From: Parapristionchus giblindavisi
Lineage: Eukaryota > Nematoda > Chromadorea > Rhabditida > Diplogasteridae
Direction: 5' to 3'
Assembly (NCBI GenBank): GCA_943737045.1
Contig: CALSFV010000369.1
Span: 186,001-250,000, forward strand
DNA: 64,000 nt
Part shown: positions 47,599 through 58,897 of the stretch, piece by piece
Position numbering within the stretch: the stretch's first letter is position 1
Layout of the letters: each line of letters begins with the position of its first letter
Position numbers and translations under genes: made by a program
Notes under the pieces: generated by a model
Told to the model about the DNA's origin: nothing
What the model saw: the letters and a program-made list of their open reading frames with translations, nothing else
Databases searched by the model: none

Positions 47599-49173
47599 AT
47601 GTATTCAACCATCCTCATCTTTTCCGCATTAACAATCTGTTGTCATGGTTGGTTTTCGTTTGCTTGTATTTAGCTACATATCCTAACATTATTCTAATGA
47701 ATCTATTTTTTTCTAATGATATTCCGAATTCTGTAAGAACAAACGAAAATATTGATTACAATACTGTTATTTATCTATAATTTGACATTTTTCCTATAAT
47801 ATGCCGTACATGCACAAAAATGTAAAATATACAAATTCAGCGTGGGGAGAATGTCCGATTCCCGAATTGTACAATGGTTCTCTTCCCGCTGGAATGACCA
47901 GTGAGGGGAGTCCTACTGACATGGGCGGTGTGCTCTACTGCCCTGAATATGTCATGCTGGTTAGTTAAGTTTTTATTATTCTTATTTTTATTATTCATAT
48001 TTTTATTATTCTTATTTTTATTATTCATATTTTTACTATACTCTGACAGCTTCTGACTATGTTTCAATATATTCATATATTCTATTGTATTATATTTGTA
48101 TTCATGAACTGATATGCATTCAACAAAAAATGCTTCAAGAGGTCGCCAAAAATAATATTTCGGAATAATTTTCCAGAAGTCTTCTAATCCCGTTGGACTG
48201 TTTGTACTGCCCGACACCTACTTTTGTGATACCCAGACTCACACGTAATCATTTTTATGTATTAATATTATTTAAAATAATAGTTACATATATAATCAAT
48301 GAAATCTCCTGAAATTATCTGAATTGTTCAGATGGAAAACTGAATCAGGCTATGAGCTGAATCCTTACGATGAGGTAAATTCAATAAATAGATTTTTTTA
48401 ATTAAAATAATAAATTTGAATTTGTTCCAGCTTGTCTGTGCTGCGGGAGGATCGCCAAAACTAAGTGGTTGGTTCCTTTGAAAGTTGATAACTAAACTAC
48501 CTATATTCTTGCATTTATCGTGTGCAGGTAAAAAAAAAAGAAAACAATTGATAATTTACGATGGCAAAATAAATCCCTAAAATCCCTCAACAATGAGTAA
48601 TTTTTTTGCGAGTAATTTGTTCATGTAAATATATGCATCATACATAGGGTGTATTCCGCCAGTTGCCAATTAATCGGTCCCGGTCATCTTGCCAGCGTGT
48701 TCTAGGCTTTCCGGGCTACGGATTCCGGTTGTAAGGCGCAGATCCATCCTCATCTAGCAATTATTGCTTGAAATGATAAAATTGATTGATTTATTGAATA
48801 TATGTAATGGAATTAATTAATTAATTAAGCGTGTCCAATCACGATGACTCGTTGCGACAAATCGGCAGTCTTCATCATGACCGAGTCGTTGTCATGCCCT
48901 TCTGGAGCGCCCTTCGACGTCAACGGAGAGACCACGGACATGATGGAGTGTGTGGGCGAAGATGTGACCTATACCGTGGACGGTACCGAAGTAACGTATC
49001 CAGCAAGCGAGATTGGAAACTTCCAATGCCACGGTATCTTTTAGTTCATTTTTAAAAATATCTTCCTCTTTTTATTTTCAAGTATGGAACGATTCAAGTA
49101 TATTTTTGCAGAAGATGACGCGGTGACGTGTGCTCCAACTCTCGCTAATACGGTCGTCTCGCCAACCTTTTAA
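47599..49173 (+). CDS. Small secreted Cys-rich protein, 192 aa, 7 exons
   Basis: Exons 47599-47647, 47841-47959, 48177-48244, 48332-48374, 48431-48464, 48830-49033, 49112-49173; phases agree. Signal peptide MYSTILIFSALTICCHA, then ECPIPELYNGSLPAG, VLYCPEYVML, DTYFCDTQT, YDELVCAA, and a second similar region beginning CPITMTRCDKSAVFIMTE, with SLSCPSGAPFDVNG, MMECVGEDVTY, FQCHEDD and VTCAP. About ten cysteines are spread in two loosely matching halves, like the small secreted Cys repeats (C6/DUF281-like) that nematodes have in number; I cannot name the family with certainty. The exon 5 donor is ambiguous by 3 bp (48464 or 48467). Expected site of action: extracellular. Confidence 0.75.
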
Positions 49174-49297
49174 TATAAATGATTAATTCATCATTTTGTA
49201 TTCTTATTCATTTTGCTAACAAATCTGTAAATCAAATCTTATGCAAGTCCAATGAATAAAGCGATTTATCAAGCAATAAAATGCAACGTCCCAATCT

Positions 49298-52200
49298 TCA
49301 GAAGGTATAGAAAGCTACAGCTCCACCGTTTCTAACTTCATAATTCGGGTCTGCCTCCAAATTTTGATGATACATAATATCTGGAAATGAATTCTATTTG
49401 CATCTATGAAATGTTTGAAAGTTATAAAATTTCAGGTTTACAAATGCACTTCAAAACTGTTAAAATATGTGAATATTATTTGGGAAATATCAAAAAATAC
49501 TTGAAAAAATGCAAAATCACCATCTGAAACTTTTGATTTCCATGATTTTATGGGTACATTTGCTCCACATACTCCTTTTGTACGAGCTACGTATCCCACG
49601 AAAAAGTCATACTGAAACATTTTAATTTCAATTAAAAAAAACAAGAACATTGAAAAAAAGAATCTTACAGTATAGTATTCTCCATCCCAAACATGCACAT
49701 ACGCATTTCCTTGTTTTCTAAACCAGAGAAAAGCGAGCTCCTTATGTCGAATAGGACACAATTTCTCCGCGTAAAGTATCTTATACGATCGTATAATTCG
49801 TCCGACCAATCCTTAAAGACACATCTCGAGCTAATTTGATAGTGTCCGCTCTGGTAATGTTCGGTCGCTTTCTTTGTATACGAGAGAGCGTGATCAGAGT
49901 GCGGAGAGTTTCAAATTAGATTGCGAAATTTCAAATTAATGATTTTATTAATGGTGTCATCTTTAATTAATGGTGTCATGGTAGCCCCTTTATCGTAGTT
50001 CTAAACTATCTCAGAGAGCTATACTGTTGATAAATGTGTTTAAATGAAAAAAATTAATGAAAATTATACACTGATAAAAAAACCTTTGTCGGTATACCGC
50101 ACTGTAACCAAACCCCTAAATAAAAGGTTTTGAACGCCCAAGGACTTGTATCCCTTGGATGTAAGGGTTCAGACCCTTGTATTTAACATCTAATCACCGG
50201 CTCTGGTCGTGTCCGTGCAGACCATCTGCTGTACATGTTTAATGCGAATCACTACGACTTTAACCGTCTGCGCTCTCTCAATCACTCTCACTTTCTCAAG
50301 GTACACCGAACATCCGTATGAGAGCTGTGTCTGTTTTCATTTATGTTCGAGATTTCTCCCAGTTGATAAAGAAGGGGAAAGAGGGGTTGATCGATAGAAT
50401 ATTTCTGCATTTACTAGGGTATGGTTCGTAAAGGGTATGAAACTACGGGTTGTGACCTCCATAGGGATAGATAATAAGCATGGTCGACTTGGTAAGTATC
50501 AACATTCAGAGGTTGTTATTTATCGATTTTATCGAATAACTCGATCAGAAAACCATTCATAGGTGGAAGGATATTCAGTCTTTTCAAGCCGAACCGTGGT
50601 GAAAACGTGCACTAGTTTTTTGCTACTTTTCTGCTTGAAACGAGTTTCTACTCATTTGCCTATGAATGGTTTTCAGATCAAGTTAATCAATAAATAGCAA
50701 CCTCTGAAAGTTGATCCTTGCAAAATCGACCATGCTTATTATCCCCATCGATGTCACTAACCATAGTTTCACACCCTTTACGAACCGTTCCCTAATTAGC
50801 AGCAGTAGCAAGGAAATTGCGCAAGTACATTTTATACGGACAATATAAAAAGATTCATACCAGATCCAACAACTTGATCAATTCCGGGTGAGTGCTGCCA
50901 TACGATCTTGCATGCGCCCTCAGCACAAAAAGAGTGGATCTTAGTAAAACGATTGTAGTAGTAGCTAAATTTAGATTTTATTTATTATTTACTTTTTTTT
51001 AAATATTTGTTTGAAGAACACTACAGCAGAATCCCGCCCCTGACATGGGAACCCCGGGGTGTCCCCTCTGTCCCCTCGAATTTTTACGCCTTGATTAAGG
51101 AATATCAGCTATTCAAATTGTTTACATTCTTTTACTGTAGGTTTGACCGAATTTATCACGGAAAGATTGGAATGTTTTAAATCACGTAGCCTGAGAAAAA
51201 TTATTGAAAATTTTAATTTCTTTTAATTTTTGACAAATGCCGCGCGAAAATTATGGAGAACTCCGCAAGCTTGACAAATTCCATCGCAAAGTGACTTCGA
51301 TCCAGCATTTCTTTTCTTTAACACAATTGAGTTGACAAGTATTTATAAAACCCAAACTTTCATTTATAAATTCGTTCAAATATGGAGCAAAACAGCGCAA
51401 AATATTTGAAGAGCTGAAATTACTTATTTTACTTATTCACAGCGTAAAAAATCGAGAGGACAGAGGGGACACCCCGGGACACTCGAGGATCCCCTGTAAA
51501 GGGCGGAATTCGGCTGTACTGTATATGTAATGATTTGAAGTATGATTTGCAGGGTCCATTATAAACTTGCACACTGCAAAAGTAACGTGGACGTTTCTGT
51601 CGCCGCAACGGCGAAGACAATATCGCATTATAAACGCCAGTAAATACTCACTTCAAGTTTACTAAAAGATCGTCTGTAATTGGCAGGTCGACCTGTAATG
51701 TGATTTTAACTTTATTATTTCATTCAGTATACATTTAAAATTACCAATTTAGTAGTGGTTGTTGTCGGTTTTGTCGTTGTTGTAGTTGCTTTAGTCGTTG
51801 TAGTTGGTTTAGTTGTCGTAGTAGTGGTAGTTACTACCGGGTTTGTGTAAAATGGCGATTCATCATCTTTTACACAGACTACTCGATTGCTAAAACAATT
51901 TCATTCTTCGATTTTTTTAAAATTTGTCACTTTAAGTTTCCTTTAAATCGACCTTGAGTGAGGCATACATAAGTCTAGTTAAGTCACTGAGTCACTTGTA
52001 ACAGAAACGCAAGTATATACTTTAAGTGTACTTACGTCTCATTAAGCCTACTTAAAGTCTAATACTCATACTTGATTCTAAAAGTCAACTTAAAGTCTAC
52101 TCAAAGTGAAATCACTTGCAAGTAAGTTTTGAAAAACCAGAGCTGCCTCGAATAATCGAATAAAAGAACAATAAGAGAGTGCATAGTCCGGACTTGCAAT

Positions 52201-55200
52201 AATAATCGTTCAATAATGGTTGCCTACTGTAACCTTTTACAGTAATCCTCTTGACAGTCAGTGCTTTCAATTTGGGACCCAACACACTCCAATATTTTCA
52301 TGTTGAATGTCCGTCACGCATGACTTGAAGACAGCGTGCTCCCTTCTCGCCAAAGTAATATGTATATAAAAAATATCGTATAAAAATATGCGACGTGAAT
52401 CATGCCGCGTTTTGGCACGGCGTGCGGGGATGGATTTTTATCAGTTTTTTTTCAATCGGCAGAACAGCATAAGAAGGCAATATAAGGCAATATATGTAAT
52501 ATAATATTAAACAATCTGTGCTCACATTTCACTGGATGGTACCATTTTCCATACACCAGCTTCGCTACATTGGGGTGCCGAATTGTCCATCATTGCAATA
52601 GCAGTGTTAGCATTGCATGAAATGGTAGAAGCATCTACAATTTATATTTATCGTAACATACAAACTGCATACTTTGGATTTCAGACACTCAATTACCCGA
52701 ACGAAAAATGCTTGGGCATACTAAAACGTTAGTTCATAGTGCCTCATAAGTCATAAATTGAAACTCTGTTTTGGATTCGAAACCGTACATTTTGGATGGC
52801 GAAGCAGCCATTTTACCACTGCACCAAGCAACAAAAGCTCCTTGCTCTCCTCGCCTTAGCCTCTTTTCAAATTTTCTCTCACTTGTTATTTCATTTGTAA
52901 ATAAGAGAAATAAATCAATGAATACCTTGACCCCACTGAAGATAATTCGGCTTTGAACTAAACATGGCAGAACTATTCACACTCGGACGAAGCCAGATCA
53001 ATTTGCCTCCAAGCAATCCTAAATATTCTGGAATAATTTAAATTTTGAAAGATTTTTGAATCTTTACTTTGAATTACTTGATTTTCCGCTCCATTTTGAA
53101 TCAAAGGTAGTCGTCCATTTCGCGATCGAGAACAATACTCTACTGCCTGGAAATAGAAATTGTATCACGTAACGTATCGTAATGTAACGTATGTATCATG
53201 TATCACCTAACAGCTATATCCGAGAAAGAATTGTTTCGCTAACTGTGATAATAAAATTCCAGGATACAATGCAATAATGTAATATGACCTTTGCCAAGGT
53301 GCTCAAAAAAGAAAACTGTGTTCAATTAGAGTTAAAGTAATGAAAGAATGGTTTTAAAGTAGGTTATGTTAGAGAAGAAACTATGTAAAGACTGACTATC
53401 TAGAGATAAAAAAACGATCCAGTGTTTCGGCCCTGGTCCTAGACACTGGACCGGATAGAGCACATGGCTGTATAATATATTTTTACACCTTTTTTCCTGA
53501 TTCCATGTTGAGGATTTCCATGTTACCTGGTCATAATTCATCCCATCAGGAGATAGTTCGAGACATTTTACGGTAAGATCATTGCTTTCCCCATCGGGAC
53601 AACGTGTTGGATTGCCTGAAATCAAGATTTGAAAAAAAAACTTTCGATTTTTTTTGTTTAAACTAACTGAATTCGCAAATGATTCGTTTGTTTTCTGAAG
53701 ACTTGTTTTGAGTATGGTAGTTACTTCTCTGAAAGATTCCGATGTACGAACTGAATAATAATGTACTCTGGTACTTCAAAACTGATTTGAAGTTCACTTT
53801 TAGTATACTTCAAGTGAGTGACGTCACTTTTTCACTTTAAGTATACTTTGAGATACTTACGTTTCACTTGGCTTTCAAGTCTACGCAAAGTGAAAGTGTA
53901 AGTACACTTCAAGTTTCGAAATACCAGAGGATAGCTAGCTGGATTTGTTACAATACACATAAAATCAACAGTATTTCATTGTGCGAACTTACATCAATGA
54001 AAAGTGTAGACCAGATATGAGAGGGTGGAAATAGCTGCAAAGTTGATCCAGGGACAGCCGATTCGCATCTTTTAGATGCATTAACCAAAGATATCTAAAA
54101 TAGTGAATGCCTTACTGAAGAACTTCAATTATAGATAATGTCTTGTTATGCATATTATGATGGAAAAAAGAATAAGAATAATAAGAATAATAATGTCGGA
54201 AAAATCAACACAATTGAAATTAAAATATTCTTGCTGGAAAACCTGTGCATTAATTGAAAAGTAACACGTGGGCTTGGAGTAATGACTCCTATACCGTAGA
54301 CTTGCACATTTAAGACCGTACGTGTCCGCTGAACAAAAACACTCATTGGGACTCCACATATTCATTAACTTTTTGTAGTAAATGTAGCAATCATCTTTGC
54401 TACCTTTGTCGTAGAATCGTATTTATGAGTGCTCTACTACCATTTCAAACACACTTATCAAAAGACCTATCAACTAATTTTTTACTAATTTTTTTAAAAT
54501 TTTTGCACTGTATAAATACAATTATTATCTTGGCAAATCAGAGTCCGAATCACGGAATCGGATGTAGTGTTTAACTTTTAACAAAAAGAATTTAAAAAAT
54601 AGTCATATCAATCATTTCTTTATTCTCTGAAACCTCAACACATCTTACAAGGGAACGTTCCCAACTTGTCCTGGCCATATGAGATGGCAATAGCATGAAT
54701 AGAATCAGTTTTCGATGCTGATTACGAATCCGCTTTCAAACGTTGCCCAATCGAGCTGAGCTTCGAGAAAATCGATATTGAAATTCGTCTAGTTGATTCG
54801 GAAATTAGTGTGGATTTCTACACAAACCATTCTAATGAGTTCATGAACTCATATATCAATTATCAAAACAACTGCTGGCGTGTTTTAGTAGATAAGGAAG
54901 ATAAGATGTGAATTTTCGAATCAACTAGACGAATTTCAATATCGATTTTCTCGAATCTCAGCTCGATTGGGCAGCGTATGAAAGCGGATTCGTAATCAGC
55001 ATCGAAAACTGATTTTATACATGCTATTGCGATCACATATGTCCAAGACAAGTTGGGAACGTTCCCTTGTTAAAATCTCCTCTCTGACAATGAGAGAGTC
55101 AACGTTCATAAATTGATTTATTCAAACAAATATTTAAATCTAAATTTTGTTTATTTATTTAATTAATGATGTATTTATACATACCATAATGCAAGCGGGT

Positions 55201-55266
55201 CGTATCCCTGCTTGGTGAAACCAACGCGTTAGATAAAGAATAGACTACAACCAAGAGGTGTAGCAT
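49298..55266 (-). CDS. Secreted C-type lectin with two CTLDs, Thr-rich stalk and C-terminal domain
   Basis: Exons on minus: 55266-55185, 54328-54243, 54094-53993, 53728-53668, 53615-53527, 53146-53068, 53027-52926, 52634-52526, 51889-51745, 51692-51652, one from 51573 (end unresolved near 51520), 49811-49669, 49611-49521, 49380-49298 (TGA). Signal peptide MLHLLVVVYSLSNALVS. First, incomplete CTLD: GLKCASLRY ... KRCESAVPG ... KRIICE. Second CTLD: RCPDG, VKCLE, YDQAVEYCSRSRNGRLPLIQ, LIWLRPSV, ISCNA, PQCSEAGVWK, VVCVK. Then a TTTTTTTKPTTTTTK stalk (likely O-glycosylated) and a tail with YVHVWDGEYYT, GVCGANVPIKSW and GGAVAFYTF. CTLDs bind carbohydrates or other ligands, and nematode clec genes are often intestinal and immune-linked. 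The join between 51.5 and 49.8 kb is not solved: two MITEs and an inverted repeat lie there and phase does not fit, so one exon is missing or the gene is damaged. Confidence 0.8.
49813..49921. repeat. Hairpin MITE family 1 copy abutting a lectin exon
   Basis: TTAAAGACACATCTCGAGCT at the left; GAGAGTTTCAAATTAGATTG at the right. On minus its last bases (TTTAAG) form the apparent 3' splice site of exon 49811-49669. Confidence 0.8.
50417..50792. mobile_element. Fold-back element flanked by TA, relative of 13572-14447
   Basis: TAGGGTATGGTTCGTAAAGG at the left; TTTACGAACCGTTCCCTA at the right. It shares GCATGGTCGACTT(A/G)GTAAG with the 13.6-kb element. It lies in the unresolved lectin intron. Confidence 0.8.
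51024..51516. mobile_element. MITE with about 75-bp inverted repeats, TA target, at a lectin exon edge
   Basis: CAGCAGAATCCCGCCCCTGA at the left and its inverse (GGGCGGAATTCGGCTG) at the right. GGGGTGTCCCCTCTGTCC is shared by both arms. The TA flanks suggest Tc1/mariner-type mobilisation. The right end touches the lectin exon starting at 51573 on minus. Confidence 0.82.
51960..52130. repeat. ACTTAAAGT-rich repeat, copy 1
   Basis: Dense ACTT(A/T)AAGT / AAGT(A/G)TACTT motifs over about 170 bp, like the stretch at 53785-53920. Both lie in lectin introns. Confidence 0.65.
53785..53920. repeat. ACTTAAAGT-rich repeat, copy 2
   Basis: TTAGTATACTTCAAGTGAGT, CACTTTAAGTATACTTTGAG and AAGTGTAAGTACACTTCAAG: near-palindromic 8-12-mers repeated. 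Confidence 0.65.
54647..55070. repeat. Inverted repeat, 160-bp arms, each containing the same coding-like block
   Basis: ACAAGGGAACGTTCCCAACTTG at the left end pairs with CAAGTTGGGAACGTTCCCTTG at the right end. The left arm on plus and the right arm on minus both read FDADYESAF(K/I)RCPIEL followed by FEKIDIEIRLVDS, preceded in both by a possible acceptor (AATCAG). The whole lies in lectin intron 1. Confidence 0.88.
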
Positions 55267-55907
55267 ATTCTGGACACTGATTCGAATGCTCCTTATGCTT
55301 AAATAGTCGCATTTATGGGGGGTGTAAAGATGTTTGACGATAGACAAAGACATTTTATCTATTCATTTCTTCCAAAAATCCTGCGAGGAGTGCACACGAG
55401 CAGATGGAGGGTTTGGAGTGTGTTTTTGATCGTTTTTTTCGTTTTTATTTTCAATTGGAGTGTAGTTTATCATGTTCTTAATTTTCTTCCCGTAGACACG
55501 CATCCCAATATCGAAAGCACTATGCTAAATCTATTCGCTTCTCGAATTTATGAAATGTGTAGTGTATTATGAAAATGCAAGCGTACTCCATTAATATAAT
55601 ATAACATGGAATAGAAAAATAGTTAATTGAGTATATTTCACACATCTCACAATTTGTGATTTCATATTCGTTTTATAATAATGCCCTCCAATTTTCAGCC
55701 CTTTACGATCATATTTTTTTTGAACCTGCAATTAGAAAATAGTGCAATTTTCCAGAAATTTATGTTATGCAAAATATTGTAATTGAGAAATTAACTCTTT
55801 CTCTAAACTCCGACCCCTCCTTCTCTCCCCTAAGGAGCTCCCATCGTTTCTTTCTCCCATAACCAATCCTTATCCTTCCCAATTTTACTCTGTCTTACCC
55901 TTTTTTC

Positions 55908-55997
55908 AACCGCTCTGGGCACACTCTCTCGCTTTCTTTTTCTACGAGAGAGTATTTCCAATGTGGAGAGTACAACTAACTTGGGTTTGCCGTTAGA
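55908..55997. repeat. Hairpin MITE family 1 copy in a CT-rich tract
   Basis: CCGCTCTGGGCACACTCTCT, CTTTCTTTTTCTACGAGAGA and AACTTGGGTTTGCCGTTA. Confidence 0.75.
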
Positions 55998-56524
55998 ACA
56001 AGCCACCCACTCTCTTTCCCCACTCTCTCTCTATCTCTCTGTCTATCTCTTCTCGCTCTAACTACTTCTATCTTTCCCTCTCCCCTCACTCCTCTCCAAT
56101 TTAGGAACCGTAATGCTTTTCCTAGATTACAAATAATCTTAGTCTATAAGAAACATTATCGTGACTTTTATTGAATTTGCAAATAATAAATAATAGTGCA
56201 GAAATATTATATGGAATGATATTCACAGGAAAATGTCATTTATTAATTGATTTTTTGATTGATTGATCGCTAAATATTAGATGTGGCTCTCGAGAGAATC
56301 GAGAAGGATTAAGACTTTTGAGGTTGATTACGAAAATCAAACACAATAATTACTCCTTTCGCGAATCAAGAATTACCGAACAAATGGTGATGATAGACGA
56401 TGAAGATTGGATCGATCCTGGAGTGAGAACAAAATTTGTGGTGCCTATCGTTGGTTGGAACGAGGGGTGTGAAAATTTCCCGGAAACAAAATTTCACGAA
56501 AAAAATTCCCGCACACCCCTGTGG

Positions 56525-56663
56525 CCGTATTCAAGAGCAACGGGAAAACCGTTTTGTGTGACGGGAAATGTGACGTCATTAGCGTAGGCGGAGGATTTTT
56601 GGAAAACGCCTCCGCCTACGCTGATGACGTCACCTTTTCCCGGAAAACGGTTCTTGCATACGG
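56525..56663. repeat. Palindromic element with paired TGACGTCA sites
   Basis: CCGTATTCAAGAGCAACGGG at the left is inverse to TTCTTGCATACGG at the right. The core arms TGACGTCATTAGCGTAGGCG and CGCCTACGCTGATGACGTCA are almost perfect. TGACGTCA is the CRE/ATF half-palindrome. Confidence 0.8.
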
Positions 56664-56983
56664 TTGGAACCGAATGCACAACTTTGTACGGGAAAAATAA
56701 ACTCGTGCAATACTACTTTTCATCATTTTAATTTCGTTTATGTTCGTAAGGGTAGTGCATTTGCACGAATGATGATCATGATCCGGATGGCTCAAGAATG
56801 TTTTCACCGGAAGAAAGGTTGAGAAGAAAAGTCGCCACGTCAGCTCACATTATTGCCGCATCAAATATGCAAGATCCATGGCATCCGTTAACATTGACAA
56901 AAAAAGAAGAGAAAATGTAATTATTGTGCGTATAAAATGTATTTGCATAAGAAAATGACAAACGGTGCTAACGAACGGAAGTC

Positions 56984-57040
56984 ACAATCGAGAGGCGGGC
57001 GAGATGTAGCCTTCTACATCTCGCCCCGCCTCTCGATTGT
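56984..57040. repeat. Near-perfect 57-bp hairpin
   Basis: ACAATCGAGAGGCGGGCGAG pairs with CTCGCCCCGCCTCTCGATTG with a single-base bulge and a loop of about 5 nt. Confidence 0.9.
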
Positions 57041-57696
57041 CTCTCCGCTGCCTCTCTCTAACCCGGCTGACCTTCGCCGCGCGCTATATGATATATAAAA
57101 GAGATCGGCATAGTTTCTGAACCATGCAAAACAAGAAAGTCTCTCCTACAAATAAAACAAGCGATTTTTATACGCTCAATACAGCGAAACGTTCTACAAT
57201 CAATGAGGAAAACAATCAATTAAATTTCGATACAAAATGGAGAAAACTATTGACCGAATTGGATAAGAAGTTGATGCAACTAATGAGGAGGCGTTGATAT
57301 CTAATGATGATCTTGTTTGTGGTCACTTCCAAGAGAAACAACATGAATGAAATTTTCAACATGGAAGAAACAATTAAATTGATGGATGGAGAACTTATAA
57401 TATCATATTTATTTTTATATATTGATTGATGTTCATTAAGTAGAGAAGTAGAAACGAACCGTTTACAACCGAGACAAAACTACCCAATTGGTTCTGTGCT
57501 TGATCAAGGTTTGATGGAAATATTTAAAAATATCAAATTAAACTATCATAAACACATAAAACAGTCCTAAAAATGTGATAAGAAGCTAATTTTTTTACGA
57601 TTTAAAACACATTTATCAAGAGTAGGACTCTGATGTGCATGGGGGAAAAGCTCTTCTTACTTCCGACAGTCCCAGAACACCGACGTTGATCTTCAT

Positions 57697-58143
57697 ATGT
57701 GCGTCTTCGATTTCACAAATCCGAGAAGATCGGCAAGCAGTTTGGAGATGACAGAAGAATTTGGCTTCCCATGAAGCTAATTAGGAACTATAAAATTACG
57801 AAAAAATTTCACGCGATGCAGGATTCCATCCTGCGTCGACTATTGCAACGACAGTGTTTTGCAAATATATGGCAGTGGGCATTCCTTTATCGAGCTATGT
57901 ATCCCGGAAAGTCTACGTATTTGGAACACCTATCAGAAGAGGAGACCGGGAAGAAGATGGACGTGGAGAAACCCTAATGGACGATTAAATCAGCAGATAG
58001 ACTTCATAGCTGCTCCTCGATCTGCGCGAGTTGCCGATTGCTCCGTCTTGAACCGATTTGAATACAACACGGACCACCGCCTCCACGGCGGCTCAATGAT
58101 AGTAACTAAGAAGCTCTTGCCTGAGAAAGAAAGTATCGCAAAC
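57697..58143 (+). pseudogene. RTE-like non-LTR retrotransposon fragment (endonuclease domain end)
   Basis: The frame 57859-58143 reads YGSGHSF..., then WNTYQKRRPGRRWTW, NPNGRLNQQIDFIA and NTDHRL. This is the conserved W..P.G....QIDFI...SDHR end of the apurinic-type endonuclease domain of RTE/CR1 LINEs. Nothing before (except loose similarity from 57697) or after (no reverse transcriptase) is preserved. Confidence 0.75.
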
Positions 58144-58235
58144 TGAGTGATGATGAGCAGCGCAAAAGTTGATTACGGTATATCTGGGCGCTCGCTTCTG
58201 ACTAGACCTATCATCGAGTTTTACGATTCGCGAGA

Positions 58236-58310
58236 CATGCCGAGATGGCTTAGTGGATAGAGCTTTTGTTTAGAGATCCGAACCTCGTAGGTTCGAATCC
58301 CGCCCAGTGC
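58236..58310 (+). tRNA. tRNA-like sequence (isotype not assigned)
   Basis: A box TGGCTTAGTGGATA with a paired D stem (GCTT/GAGC), and B box GGTTCGAATCC with a 4/5-paired T stem. The acceptor and anticodon stems do not pair well, so it is probably a pseudogene or tRNA-derived element next to the retrotransposon fragment. Confidence 0.45.
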
Positions 58311-58776
58311 AAATCAACTTTGCCGATTTTTCGTAATGCAAGAGCCTTCAAGCCAAAGTTAAATGTAGGGATTTCTCTTCATTGAACCGCCGTGGCCTCA
58401 TACGAATGACATTGTTTGTTGATGAGAAGAAAGTTTCAAGTATCTAAATAGTCAGAGAACCGAGATTTTTGCTTTTTACAATGCTATTTACAAGTGGACA
58501 AAATTAACACCCGTTTTACAATTTCCAATTCCATTTACATGAAATTAACACCACATTACATAACTTTCAAAGCTCTTTCGAATGATATATGGCACGATAG
58601 GACAAAATAAAGTTGATTTTTTTCATTTTTGCTAGATCAAAAATCTATCAATTTTTGGCTCTAGTGTATCCCACTCTAATGAACTTTAACCACCAAATAT
58701 GAACGGTCTAGGATGATTTTGAAACTTTGTCCCCTCCTCCTGCCACCCTTTCATAGAGCGCGTTTTAACTGTTCCG

Positions 58777-58897
58777 TTAAAGGGAGCGTAACCTCTCTTA
58801 ATGATCTCTTCGACGCGCAATTCTTTCTCGTTGTTAGAGAACAGAGAAATAACGTGCACAATGTAGAGACCATTGAGAGAGGTGGCGATCCCTTTAA
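58777..58897. repeat. Hairpin MITE family 2 copy
   Basis: TTAAAGGGAGCGTAACCTCT at the left; GAGAGAGGTGGCGATCCCTT at the right; core AGAACAGAGAAATAACGTGC. Confidence 0.85.

Larger units (their letters stand above)
55267..57696. other. No gene recognised; hairpins and a MITE
   Basis: Contains a CT-rich stretch (55795-56100) with an embedded family-1 MITE (55908-55997), a palindromic element (56525-56663) and a compact hairpin (56984-57040). The frames at 55315-55572 and 56318-56587 have no recognisable domain. Confidence 0.55.
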
